A stretch of 64,000 nucleotides of DNA from Epiperipatus broadwayi (lineage: Eukaryota; Onychophora; Udeonychophora; Euonychophora; Peripatidae): positions 374,001 through 438,000 of the forward strand of contig JAQFVV010006652.1 in assembly GCA_028023455.1 (NCBI GenBank), in the 5' to 3' direction. The notes below the pieces were generated by a model. It saw only the letters and a list, made by a program, of their open reading frames with translations. It ran no database searches and was not told where the DNA came from. Positions within the stretch are counted from its first letter, which is position 1. Every line of letters begins with the position of its first letter. The position numbers and the translations under genes were made by a program. This document shows positions 47,085 to 56,902 of the stretch, in pieces.

Positions 47085-47450
47085 AACTTCAGACCATTCA
47101 AAGAAGTATGGATAGATGCATGTTGGGAGTAACAAGAAGAGATTGAAAACGCAATATATGGGTAAGAGAACAAACAGGTGTTACTGACCTCATAGAAAAA
47201 ATTAAAAGACTGAAGTGGAATTGGGCTGGACATATTGCTAAAAGAGATGATAAAAGATGGACAATTGAAATATTAAATTGGATTCCAAGAGATTGTAAAA
47301 GACTCAGAAAGAGATCACATGTGAGATGGATGAAATAAGAAAGTGTGCAGGGGTGGTGTGGAAAAGAGAAGCTAAAGATCAGAGAAGATGGCTTGAACTT
47401 GGAGAGACCTTCATCCTGCAGTGGATTGATAATGGTTGTTGATGATTATG
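47085..47450 (+). pseudogene. RTE-like LINE tail (family A), well kept
   Basis: One frame runs from LQTIQRSMDRCMLGVTRRD through NIWVREQTGVTDLIEKIKRL and WNWAGHIAKRDDKRWTIEIL to NWIPRDCKRLRKRSHVRWM. One stop lies near the start (TGA after GAGAT) and a frame change lies after VRWM. The final part, ending with a CTGCAGTGGATTGATAATGG block, reaches the 3' end near 47450 with a TGATGATTATGATA microsatellite. The 5' end starts abruptly after the (AT)n palindrome. The protein tail probably helps target recognition, but its role is not known to me. Confidence 0.8.
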
Positions 47451-47538
47451 ATATAAATTAAGATTACAATATAAATCAAACTTAAAAAAAAGTAGTTATT
47501 AATAATAAATTGAAGAAAGACATTTACATATACATTTG

Positions 47539-48075
47539 TTGTGATTATTTATTAAGCACATACGAAGTATGTGTATGTAAATACTTTTAGAGAAAGGCTT
47601 TAACCTTTATCATATGCACCTTGAATGTTTATAATAGTCAAACAATGTCTCTTTTTTTGACTATAGAGGTTAAAGTCTTTCTCTAGAAATATTTATATAC
47701 TTCCTATGTGCTTAATAATAATCACAACTTTACATTAATTTATATATTTCCGGTATAAAGATCATAATATTAATTCATTGTAAATCCCAAGATTTCACAA
47801 AGGTTAATTTGTAAACAAAATAGTGGATTTAAAAAGTGAAGTGACCAACAGCTTCATGCTTCCAAATCAACATGCTTCAGATTGGCCTATAGAAGTAGGA
47901 ATTTAGATTAAAATAAGACAGCCGTTCTTATCTTTATAAGATCACTAACTTGTGTTGAGTTTTGAGAGGTCCCTCTATAGTAAAAAAAAGACATTGTTTG
48001 ACTAATATAAATAATCAACATGCATATGACAAGGGTTAAAGCCTTTCTCTAAAAGTATATACATTTGCTGGGTGC
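47539..48075. repeat. three-part palindromic repeat cluster
   Basis: Arms 47539-47605 and 47669-47728 are reverse complements (TTGTGATTATTTATTAAGCA outer block). A further piece at 47970-48075 is the reverse complement of 47545-47672, including CCTCTATAGT and GACATTGTTTGACTA. Thus there are three related pieces in alternating orientation. No ribozyme core or target duplication is evident. Confidence 0.7.
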
Positions 48076-49777
48076 ATAGTTACATTCATTCAAAAAACAA
48101 ATAAAATTTACTGATAAATAACTTTATTTATTTTTAAATAAAATGAATAGCCAAGTCTTTAGACTTTTATTGCAATTAAGCATACTCTTGATAATATCAT
48201 TTTTGACAATAATTTTATTCTCCATATAGAGACATAATAGCAGTCTAATAATCAGCACACTATGGTCTTTCTAGTTGTTTTGATGTTTTTAAGTCTATAT
48301 CTATAGTCACCTTTTTTGCTGCTATACATTTCAGGTTCTGAGTTAAAACTCTTCAAATCTTAAGCTTTCTGATGCAATATAGGAACTTTTATTTTATTGT
48401 TTAAGAAAGATACTTTACACATTTTCTTATATTCCATAAAACTTTTAAACATAACATTTAGAAAACATTTTATCATGAAAAATAGTACACCACATCAAGC
48501 AATGAGAAATAAAATGCATATGCCATCAACATAAATATTTTTAACAAATATGATCACTTACAGTGCTAAGAGATTGAAAAATGGCAGCTACCATATTGTA
48601 AAATATATTAAATGTAAGAATTATAATGTTTTTATTTTTTGTTTATATATTTTTTTGAATAGCATATAAATAAAGGAGTATATATCAGTACACTGCATAG
48701 CATAGCTTCACTATATAAGTGGTTGTACTTATGTTCCATAGGTAAGTTTGTATATTTATCACAAAACATCTTTAAATTTTTGTTCATCTTTCATTCTTTT
48801 TTTTTTTTTTTCTTGTTTCTGAGTTAAATTATTGAATCTTTCAATAATGCTGGTATTGGTTCTTTTTTAAACAAAAAAAAAAAAATTCACAACCATAAAA
48901 CTTTGAAATCTGTCATTAAAAATGACAAATATCAGCTTTATTACATTTCTTTTTCTACTTTATAGATCATAATTTTTTCTACAGTATTAAAAACAAAAAA
49001 AAAAAAAAGTGCAATCCAAAAATAGAACAGAAAAACTCTTTTCATTTTAATATCTAGACTTATATGTTTAACCACAATTATGTATCAAAATGTTAGTAAA
49101 TAAAGAAACTATATACATTTGAAAGACATAAAAACAAATCATTAAAATTTATGATGCAATTTTACAACCGAAATGCTAAAATAATTTATATTAATGCAAG
49201 AGATAGCAACATATTAATCCTTTATTGTTTTCTTGCTCAACTTACAAGGATACATTTTAAATTATTCTTTTTTTTTATTTTCCAAATTACTGTCAGGTTA
49301 AAACTCACCTTATTTCAATTCAAGACATTTTTAATTAATTAATGATTTAAAAGCTTTTCCTCTCATAATTTAAAACAATTTAATAGCTTATGCTAAAACC
49401 AGATAAAATATTGGTATTTTACAATTCAGAGTCATTTATGACAAAAACACAAAAACAAAATAATAACCTTTAAATTTAAAAGTTTTTTATATATAATATG
49501 CATAAAAGTGTACGTTTAATCTGAGAAATACCCGCTTTAGTATGCCATCATACATATTATCTTATCAGTTGATTTTTTAATCAATTTCTTTTCCCTTGCT
49601 CCATACATAAATTCATCTCTGTCTCAATTGTATTTATTGTGACTGTTATATTTATATATTATTATATGCAGTTTTTCTGCTTCTGTATTACTTATTATTA
49701 GCATTCACTAAAATATATTACTTTTTATTTTCTATATTTTAACTAACAATAATCATGATCACATGGTTTATTGTTCA
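48076..49777. other. no recognisable gene
   Basis: AT-rich with several A or T runs of more than 10. Nothing supported. Confidence 0.5.
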
Positions 49778-50045
49778 GGAACCATTAAAATATCACATGA
49801 CCACCATTTCTTTTTCTTGCACAAGCTATTAAAATAAAGCAACTCTCTCCATGCAGTCGCGCCATCTGGTATAAGCTATAGTAATCAAAAGATGCCAGAA
49901 GGTTTGTGCATTTAAATCCCTATCTAGACCCTATTCAGGTTGCACTAGTTTTGCATTACTATATGGAGAAAATTGAATTCATAAGAAAATAATCTCTGCA
50001 ATCCACGGACTTTAGAATTGCAGTCCGACATTTTACCACTGCGTT
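49778..50045. repeat. worn hammerhead-family unit and tRNA-like piece
   Basis: 49778-49985 aligns in order with the 36.2 kb unit: AATATCACATGACCACCAT, CAACTCTCTCCATGCAGT, AGTAATCAAAAGATGCCAGA and GTGCATTTAAATCCCTATCT. The ribozyme part is deleted and a short inverted end (ACTATATGGAGAAAATTG) follows. At 49985-50045 the minus strand has CGCAGTGGTAAAATGTCGGA, a tRNA-like trace. Confidence 0.6.
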
Positions 50046-50218
50046 GATAAAACTAAGCAGGGCTATGTTTCGATATATTTATATAAACAAGGCTAATCAT
50101 CTTCGGAATATTTTACAATATACAATGATTTGTGGTATTCTTGATACATGTACATTACTATGAGTATTCTTTTTTGTCATTCGTACATTCAAATATAACA
50201 TATACTTTAAATAAAAAA

Positions 50219-50275
50219 GATTTGAACTCAGACTTTCAAACAACCTTCAACTATTCACACTATCTCATACTACTG
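50219..50275 (-). mobile_element. second SINE-like family, copy 2
   Basis: The minus strand reads GAGATAGTGTGAATAGTTGA and GAAAGTCTGAGTTCAAATC, the blocks of 43112-43175 with a worn box B. Its ends are not defined. Confidence 0.4.
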
Positions 50276-52117
50276 ATACATATGACCACACACATGTAAA
50301 AAAGATAAATAATCACCAATATACGCATTTTATGCTGAACCAGCATACTTTTAAATAATATAAAAAAATGAGAGATTATCAGTTATCCTTTTATCAAATA
50401 TTATTATATTTTTATATGATTTGAAGTAAATTTTGTAATATAAATTAAAGGAACAGTATTAATTTTAAATATATATATATATTTAAAAAATTAATTCAAA
50501 CAAATGATAAAAGTTTATAAAGTCAATTAAAATATTAGATACTAGGATCATTTGATATTCTATCATTGTATTATTTCATTTCATTTTATAGATTACACAA
50601 TATTTTCGTCTACATCCCGATTTCCATACCCACAATTTCAGTTATCTAACATTGATTAAAATATAAAAATTAATAATAAAAAAAATTTAATTTACTATAT
50701 TTTAATGTTTTAGTTCACAGTTCATATACAGTATGCGCATATAAACCTATACACATGTGTGGGCACATAATTTCAAAATGTATATGCATATGTAAAATAC
50801 CAATACATATTGGCAACAATACGAACTTGATTAGCTTTATCTAGTATAGACATGCATTACAAGTCTCCTCAATTAATCGAGCCTAAATAGAGAGATAAAC
50901 CAAACACTCTAGAATGTTATGAAAGAAAAATAATATAGAAAAAAAGATTCTTTCAAGTGATATCTTATACTCTCATCTGAATATATAACTTATATGAAAT
51001 AAAACACATATTTGTAAAACTGCTGAGAATCTTATAGATTATATGCACAATTGTAAAAAAGTCACACAAGGGGGGGGGGGGGCGATAAATAAATAAATTA
51101 TAATCTCCTTTAGACCTGATAAAGAAAAATATGAGTGCATAAATAAATGATTTACACAGTAAAGATTCAATGATTCAGACAATTTAGAATAAATTTTCTT
51201 GCGTATAAAAAAAAAACATTTTATAACTCTGCTTAATAATTGAATCAAGGTTAAATTATATCAAAAACGAAAAAAAAAAAAACTAATTAAATATAATTAT
51301 AAAGTTCAATTGAAGCTAAATTCAATTAAACATGTAATTTGGAGTGATTTAAAGATTAAGTTGGGAAAAAAAAAACAGATTAGTAGTAAATCAGTAGAAA
51401 AAGTAAAAACCAAAAAAAGAAAACAGCTAAGGCTTATGAAAAGAATTTTCTTTGGGATAAAGGTTATATAAAGAAATGAGGGAGACGCACCATAATATCT
51501 GTAAAGAATCAAAGTGCACTTCTCTAACACTGTATAGCCTGTAAAGCTTTCAGTTATAACTTTGGATCTATTATATATCATCTAAAATGACTGCTGTTTC
51601 AGCGCTTTTCACTGCTGACTCAAAAACAGCTAGAATATTGAAATTCTGTGTAGTAAAAATAATAAAATACAGATGCTAATCTCTTCATACAGTAGCACCA
51701 CTCAGTGCACGCCAGAGTAATCAATATGATGCTTAATGGTTTAAAATAATAAAAATGATTTGCTAAGTCCACCTGATATGCTCTAGCCAAAGATTGAACA
51801 ATGTAGTTTTTTGAATTCTGAAAAAAATAGCTATAAGGAGTCCAGAGATTAAAAAGACATGAAATAAAGATCGCTTGCCCATGGCAGAACTGTTCATTAT
51901 CACCTACATGTGCACAGCATGCAGTGGAGATGATCAAAATCAAGAATCCAACCTGAATCAGTGAACATAGATTAAATTTTTATGACACTTCAGACACAGA
52001 CCTATGGATCTGTCTAGTTAGTTTATTGAAGTATTTAAAGAAGCTATGGTATTACTTAATTTATATGCATATAGATAAGAGGACCACATATTTCATATAT
52101 TTCATACACATATTTTA
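50276..52117. other. no gene; one unit scrap
   Basis: 51670-51745 aligns with the hammerhead-family unit (CTTCATACAGTAGCACCACT, GCCAGAGTAATCAAT, GATGCTTAATGGTTTA). A run of 12 G lies at about 51070-51082. Frames at 51039-51943 on the minus strand have no motif. Confidence 0.5.
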
Positions 52118-52350
52118 TTATACAGAAAAAGAATCAGAATTAAAACCAATTCTTTTTTATGTTGCACTTCAAGTATACAATAGTCAAATATGTTTAAAAA
52201 TACATATATACAAGCAACAAATATTACAAATTATAAAATTATCATAGAAAAGCCTTTTTTGGCAAATTATGTTTTTTGCCCTTTTCAATATGTCTCCATA
52301 ATTTAAAGCACATACAGTGACATATATATCAATACATGAGAGAAGACAGA
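52118..52350 (-). repeat. PLE 3' terminal unit
   Basis: On the minus strand this follows the PLE gene. It has TATTGAAAAGGGCAAAAAAC, a possible hairpin GGGCAAA/TTTGCC followed by AAAAAAGGC (GAAAAAGGC in the 45.5 kb copies), and ends GAATTGGTTTTAATTCTGAT plus T-rich DNA. It matches both arms and the extra 3' part of the 45475-45884 insertion. The 45.5 kb version could be read as a worn hammerhead (TTGAAAA, stem, GAAA), but the core is too altered to claim it. Confidence 0.8.
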
Positions 52351-52406
52351 TAAACAAATGGATATCTAACATGATCTATTATGTGATTTTTTTTTCCTCA
52401 ATTCTA

Positions 52407-52840
52407 CTACAAAATTACTCTGTTATATATATTGAATGGATATATATCCACATATATTAATTGATTAACTATCCATTCTTTATCCATTAACCACTTATTA
52501 TTTAACTTAATGGATGTTTTGTATATATTCATACAGTTGTTTTTATGATACATGGTATAGTTTGTTTCATATATTTTACATCTATTAACATTTTTAATAT
52601 AATCAAGAACACTTATATTATCAATACAATTTATTTTATGTCCGTACAGCAAATAATGAACATATAACGCAGATCTATCATCTTTCCTAGCAATAGCATC
52701 ATTGTATTCTTTAACTCTTTCTCCCAATTGCTTTGATGTCTGGCCACATAGTAAACCATATTACAAAAATTACATCCAATTTTATAAAACATTCCTCTCT
52801 TATATTTTATACCATCTTTCATCCTACAATTAGTTATCAA
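52407..52840 (-). pseudogene. PLE GIY-YIG endonuclease tail, frameshifted
   Basis: Directly after the reverse transcriptase stop the same frame continues with ITNCRMKDGIKYKRGMFYKI, GCNFCNMVYYV, the GIY-YIG start (GMFYKI-x-C-x2-C-x3-Y). Near 52745 the frame shifts by one or two bases to GQTSKQLGERVKEYNDAIAR, the motif that should follow YV. The frame 52727-52407 then carries LYGHKINCIDNISVLDY, the usual H-x-NH-x-I...I region, and a final IYKTSIKLNNK stretch. This domain nicks DNA to prime reverse transcription. One in-frame stop and one frameshift separate it from an intact gene, so this copy was lost recently. Confidence 0.85.
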
Positions 52841-53836
52841 TTAATCCAAATTTTTGCTATTAGCCCATCCCACATTAATGTTTTTATCTATATAATTTTT
52901 ACTTTTTTTATTTAATATATTATATACACTAGGCAAATATGAAATTTTTATCCACTTCTTTCGTTTATTAGTTCTACATCTATAATTATTCGTGCTATTT
53001 ACCCCATATTGTGAAAATATATTGTCAATACTATGCACTGCATATCCATATCCCATATATGTTTGTTTAAATTTATCCTTCTGTAACATAGCAATATTTC
53101 TATCTGTATTAAATCTATCATTCTTATATTTAAAATTCTTAATTACACTCATCTTTTGTATCCATAGTTGTTTTGAATCAATTGATATAATTTTCCTTAA
53201 TTTATAATCTTTAATAAAATGCTTAATTATAATATCATTATTTTGATTTAAAATAATTTCAATATCTAAATACCTTATTTCATTATCAATTTCTTTCATA
53301 GTAAACCTAATATTATCAACATTATTATTAAATTGTTTATATAATTTATATATTGCCCTCTTATTACCAATTATCAAACTATCATCTACATATCTAAAAT
53401 AATGTAGTACTTCTTTTTTAATTATACTGCCTTTTATAATATTGATTTCCATGTCATTAATGAACATAGATGCCATAAGCCCACTAATCGCGCATCCCAT
53501 TACCCATCCCTTATTTATACTCCAATATTCATTATTATATTTAAAATATAAACTATTATTCATTAGATTCAATCCTTCATTTATAATACTAATTATGCTA
53601 TCATCATTGATATATAGAGATAAAGCCTTTATGATGATACTAATACTTTTAATTCTAGGGATACTAGGGTACATCGATTCTATGTCCATCACAAAGATAC
53701 TGTGGTTTCTATTTATATTCATCACATTTAATTTATCAATAATAGCCTCTGAATTTTTTATACAATATTGTAACTTTTTTTTTTTTTGGTGCTTTTTTAA
53801 ACAACTTTCATATTTTATTTTTTTTATTGGGTTCAT
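52841..53836 (-). CDS. Penelope-like element reverse transcriptase
   Basis: A 331-residue frame carries the polymerase core. Motif A is DIESMYPSIP (51-60) and motif B is KGWVMGCAISGLMA (109-122). Motif C is RYVDD (148-152), followed by IRFTMKEIDNEIRYLDIEI (176-194) as motif D/E. All three metal-binding aspartates (51, 151 and 152) are present. PLEs copy RNA into DNA at a nicked target and are relatives of telomerase. The start ATG at 53836 lies close to the finger region, and PLE proteins are usually 600-800 residues with more at the N-terminus, so the element is 5'-truncated or its first part has decayed. A TAA at 52843-52841 cuts it from the GIY-YIG domain in the same frame. Codon use is extremely A/T-rich (Ile, Asn, Lys). 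No upstream terminal unit was found. Confidence 0.88.
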   Translation of the reverse strand: MNPIKKIKYESCLKKHQKKKKLQYCIKNSEAIIDKLNVMNINRNHSIFVMDIESMYPSIPRIKSISIIIKALSLYINDDSIISIINEGLNLMNNSLYFKYNNEYWSINKGWVMGCAISGLMASMFINDMEINIIKGSIIKKEVLHYFRYVDDSLIIGNKRAIYKLYKQFNNNVDNIRFTMKEIDNEIRYLDIEIILNQNNDIIIKHFIKDYKLRKIISIDSKQLWIQKMSVIKNFKYKNDRFNTDRNIAMLQKDKFKQTYMGYGYAVHSIDNIFSQYGVNSTNNYRCRTNKRKKWIKISYLPSVYNILNKKSKNYIDKNINVGWANSKNLD

Positions 53837-53946
53837 TTAACGTCAAAAATTAATTTATATATTTTGAAAAAAAATTAATGATGGGTCTTTACATATTTTT
53901 GATGTGTTTTAAAATCAAACAAGAACAAAAATCGATAATTTGGTAA

Positions 53947-54893
53947 CTAGAGTAAATGCATTTCATCTAAGATGGCACAGAACACGTCTTGATTTTTTTT
54001 CTGATGTCTCCATAAAAATTCAGCTATATAATTATCGACATCTTCTCTTCTTGTGCCTCGTGTTCTCTTGTTTCGCCACTTGAGACAACCCCAAAGATGT
54101 TCAATGTTCTGGGTATGCACACCAATCCACAAAATTGTATTTGTGATTTACTGTCGAGTGGTGATATCTGGAAGCCTGCAATGCACAAGTTGTGTATCCT
54201 TTCCAGCAATCAGAATAGATCGTGGAACCATGCATGATGTTCTCATGGATGGACTGTGTAAGGATGTTGGCAGATTGGGAGGCTACAGGCGCTACAAAAC
54301 AATCGCCTGTCTCACAACACCCCCCCCCCGAAAATCTATTGTTGCAGAAGGATTCTGCCCTGGTTGTTTTTCCGCTGACTGAACATCATCTCATTCACTT
54401 CCACTGTCCTACCGGGACCACCGATTCGGCGACATGGAAGGCTTTCTCGACACAGTTCTCTAATAGTTATGGTCACATGCCTTACTGCATTCTCACACAT
54501 TTGTAATTCAGCTGCCATACATTTTACTGTGAGCTCATCTCGGCTCCAGTAATATATTAGCCATAATGCTTTCAAAAAAGACATTTGCCAGCCCTCGAAC
54601 CACGTTCCATGACGAATGGAACACCTTCGTCAACATTGCCGCCATGATTCACATTCCATTTGACAGGATTTACTACACCCTACTTTCATTAAACTACCAC
54701 AAAGGCAGTTCTGGGTGAGGAGAATATTTCTCTGTTGAAGAAAGGCCACCGCATCTGCTTCTGAAGTAGGCAAATCTACAAATTGAAATGCCGGACGATC
54801 GTCTGCCATTGAAATGTTTTGATCTCGAAAAAGTCTCGGAAAGTGCGTGACTTGATCGTGAACTTTGGTGAATTTGTGACTAACACTCCTCAT
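53947..54893 (-). pseudogene. Merlin/IS1595-type DDE transposase
   Basis: About 315 codons in several minus-strand frames. The first frame (54893-54630) has FQFVDLPTSEADAVAFLQQR and a cysteine pair (NCLCGSLMKVGCS) where this family has its N-terminal zinc site. Next, 54584-54336 has MSFLKALWLIYYWSRDELTV, then RRIGGPGRTVEVNEMMFSQR, where the first catalytic residue (D) of VEIDES is N. After a stop, a G-run and shifts come STIYSDCWKGY and NHKYNFV. Finally, in 54132-53947, GVHTQNIEHLWGCLKWRNKR and TRGTRREDVDNYIAEFLWRH, the typical IS1595/Merlin end with the last acidic residue. G+C is clearly higher than the flanks. No terminal inverted repeats could be paired. Dead, but recent enough that motifs are sharp. 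Confidence 0.88.
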
Positions 54894-56452
54894 TTCCTAA
54901 ATTCTGACCCCTGACAATGAAACCAGGGGTGTTTGAAAAATCATTACAATTTTTACGAACGAAAAGAAAAAAATATATATCGAAGCAAAAAAAATACGTT
55001 ATAATATAGTTTTCGTCATTCAAAATACAGAAACCTTCACATCATAAGCTGTACAATAGTTAAGAGTAATGTCTATAGAGAATCTTGCATACTCATCGCT
55101 AATAATGTTTAACATACTAGAGATGTTGGTGTAAGGGTGCACTTCAACATCTTTAGCGATTGAACAGGTTACAGGCCGTAAGATCTATGAGCGGCCTTGT
55201 AAACAGCATATTTTTGTGCTTTGGGGTAGAAACAGCGCCATGGCGAGGATCAATCGATGCTGTATTACCGTTTATTTTTATATATTTTTTTAAAAAAAGG
55301 ATTAAGATATATATTATAAATATTAAAAAGTACCCCTTTGTAATTTTGCATAGGGAACAAAAAATTCCTAGTTATTTCATGACCTGTGTGGCTTTTCAGG
55401 TTGCAGAAAAACACATATACTATTGCAATGACAAAGTCCATCCATTTGGTAGCCAGTCTCTATATTTCCTTAACAACTTCTTCAAAAACTATACACACAT
55501 CTAATAAATTATAGTAATCATAACCAAGTTAAGATTCAAACAGTACCTCAGTAAGATTCAAATGATAGAAATTTAGATTCGATCTGATTCAAAATTCCAA
55601 CTATTCATTCCCCTAAAACTATAATATTCAATTTAATTCCTTTTCCTCTATTTATGATCCACTTTTTTGAATACCACTCGAATCCCAATGTCTATCTTTT
55701 TCATTTTCTGAAAACTGTTTTAACATTTAATAAATGTGATTTTCATCATAATTTATTTTATACTACTTTTGTTTACTGACTAATAAATCTTTTTTTTTTT
55801 TTAATTTTAAATATCCTTTGAAATTTGTCTAGAGAAATATTAAGCCATTTTTCATGAAACACTTAAAGTTCTCAAAAAAACATCTCAACAAAGGACATAG
55901 ACTTCTCACTCATTGTTAAAGAATGGCTTATAAAGAATCCACAATATTTAAGTCATACAATTTGGATAGTCAATATTTCTCAAATCAATATGTGAGTGTA
56001 GTCTTATGAATTGGTCCATTAACATCTTAGAAGATGAAGTGTTGACTGGAAACAATATCTGCTTATATAAGACAAACTTTCTTCCTTCAAAATGTTCAAA
56101 TAGTTTTCATCTATTACATAATCATGCAGAATAATAATTAGACTGAAAGAATACTATATGGTTCCCCAAATCCTGATCATTTTACTTCCATGCTTCAAAA
56201 TTAAAAGAGAGTATTCCACTTTTTTGTGTGTGTGTGTGATTGGTAAACATATGATTTTCTTCTACTGGCTAGAAAAAGCTTAAATAATTATTCATCCAAT
56301 TACATGACATGAGTTTCATGGTTCCCTTTTTATATTTATAATACCTTTCTTTGTTATTATATATCAAGAGCAATGACTTTAAAATGGTATTTCAGCTATC
56401 CCCAACTTTTGATGAATTGCTTTGTGAGACACTGTGCAGGTGTATTTGACAT
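54894..56452. other. no gene; one GC-richer patch
   Basis: 55140-55290 has a higher G+C than its surroundings and an ATG-led frame MSGLVNSIFLCFGVETAPWR running to 55504 in the plus strand, of unknown meaning. It may be leftover flank of the Merlin-type element. The rest is AT-rich, with a (TG)n tract at 56224-56238. Confidence 0.4.
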
Positions 56453-56482
56453 TAAACCACTAAACATCACATGATCACCATC
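56453..56482. repeat. scrap of the hammerhead-family unit end
   Basis: ATTAAACCACTAAACATCAC and ATGATCACCATCTG match the 3' end of the unit in 12684-12840 (reverse strand) and 36650-36680. Only about 30 bases remain. Confidence 0.6.
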
Positions 56483-56776
56483 TGAAATGACTTTCTGCTT
56501 TAAAATCTTTCCTTGGAAATGTCCATCAATAGCTTGATAAGCACATTTCTGAAAATAACTGGTTCTGACAGAATTTCAGACTCCAATCTATAAAGAATGC
56601 AATGAACTCACTTGACAGTGTCAATCTTAAAAATATTAAAGTTTGGAAACTTCCCATCATAGTAACAACAATATGACCAAAATTATTAATATTAAACAGT
56701 TCTAAAATATATTCAACCGCTAATGAAAACTGGTTTCTGTCACACATTCCTTACTATCTTCTTAGAACTCTGTTTT

Positions 56777-56888
56777 TGTTTTTTTTGTTTTTTCCCATAT
56801 GTCATAGCATCGGCCGGGACGCGAACCTCTGCAACCAACTACTTGCTTGCATGGCGGCTGCGATACCTCTCGGCTAACAACGCAAGAC
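56777..56888 (-). mobile_element. tRNA-derived SINE with 14-bp target duplication
   Basis: On the minus strand it starts GTCTTGCGTTGTTAGCCGAG, has GCGGCTGC-like anticodon arm bases and box B GGTTCGCGTCCCGG, and ends TATGACATATGGG with a broken A-tail. TAGAACTCTGTTTT occurs at 56763-56776 and 56889-56902. The copy is nearly identical in its body to 22725-22833 and fixes the true start of the family at GTCTTGCG. Confidence 0.92.
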
Positions 56889-56902
56889 TAGAACTCTGTT
56901 TT

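Noticed and set aside
51039-51943. Three minus-strand frames of 69-107 residues
   Set aside because: Low-complexity hydrophobic translations of AT-rich DNA with no motif; one overlaps a repeat scrap.
53442-53840. 132-residue plus frame
   Set aside because: It is antisense to the PLE reverse transcriptase and has no motif.
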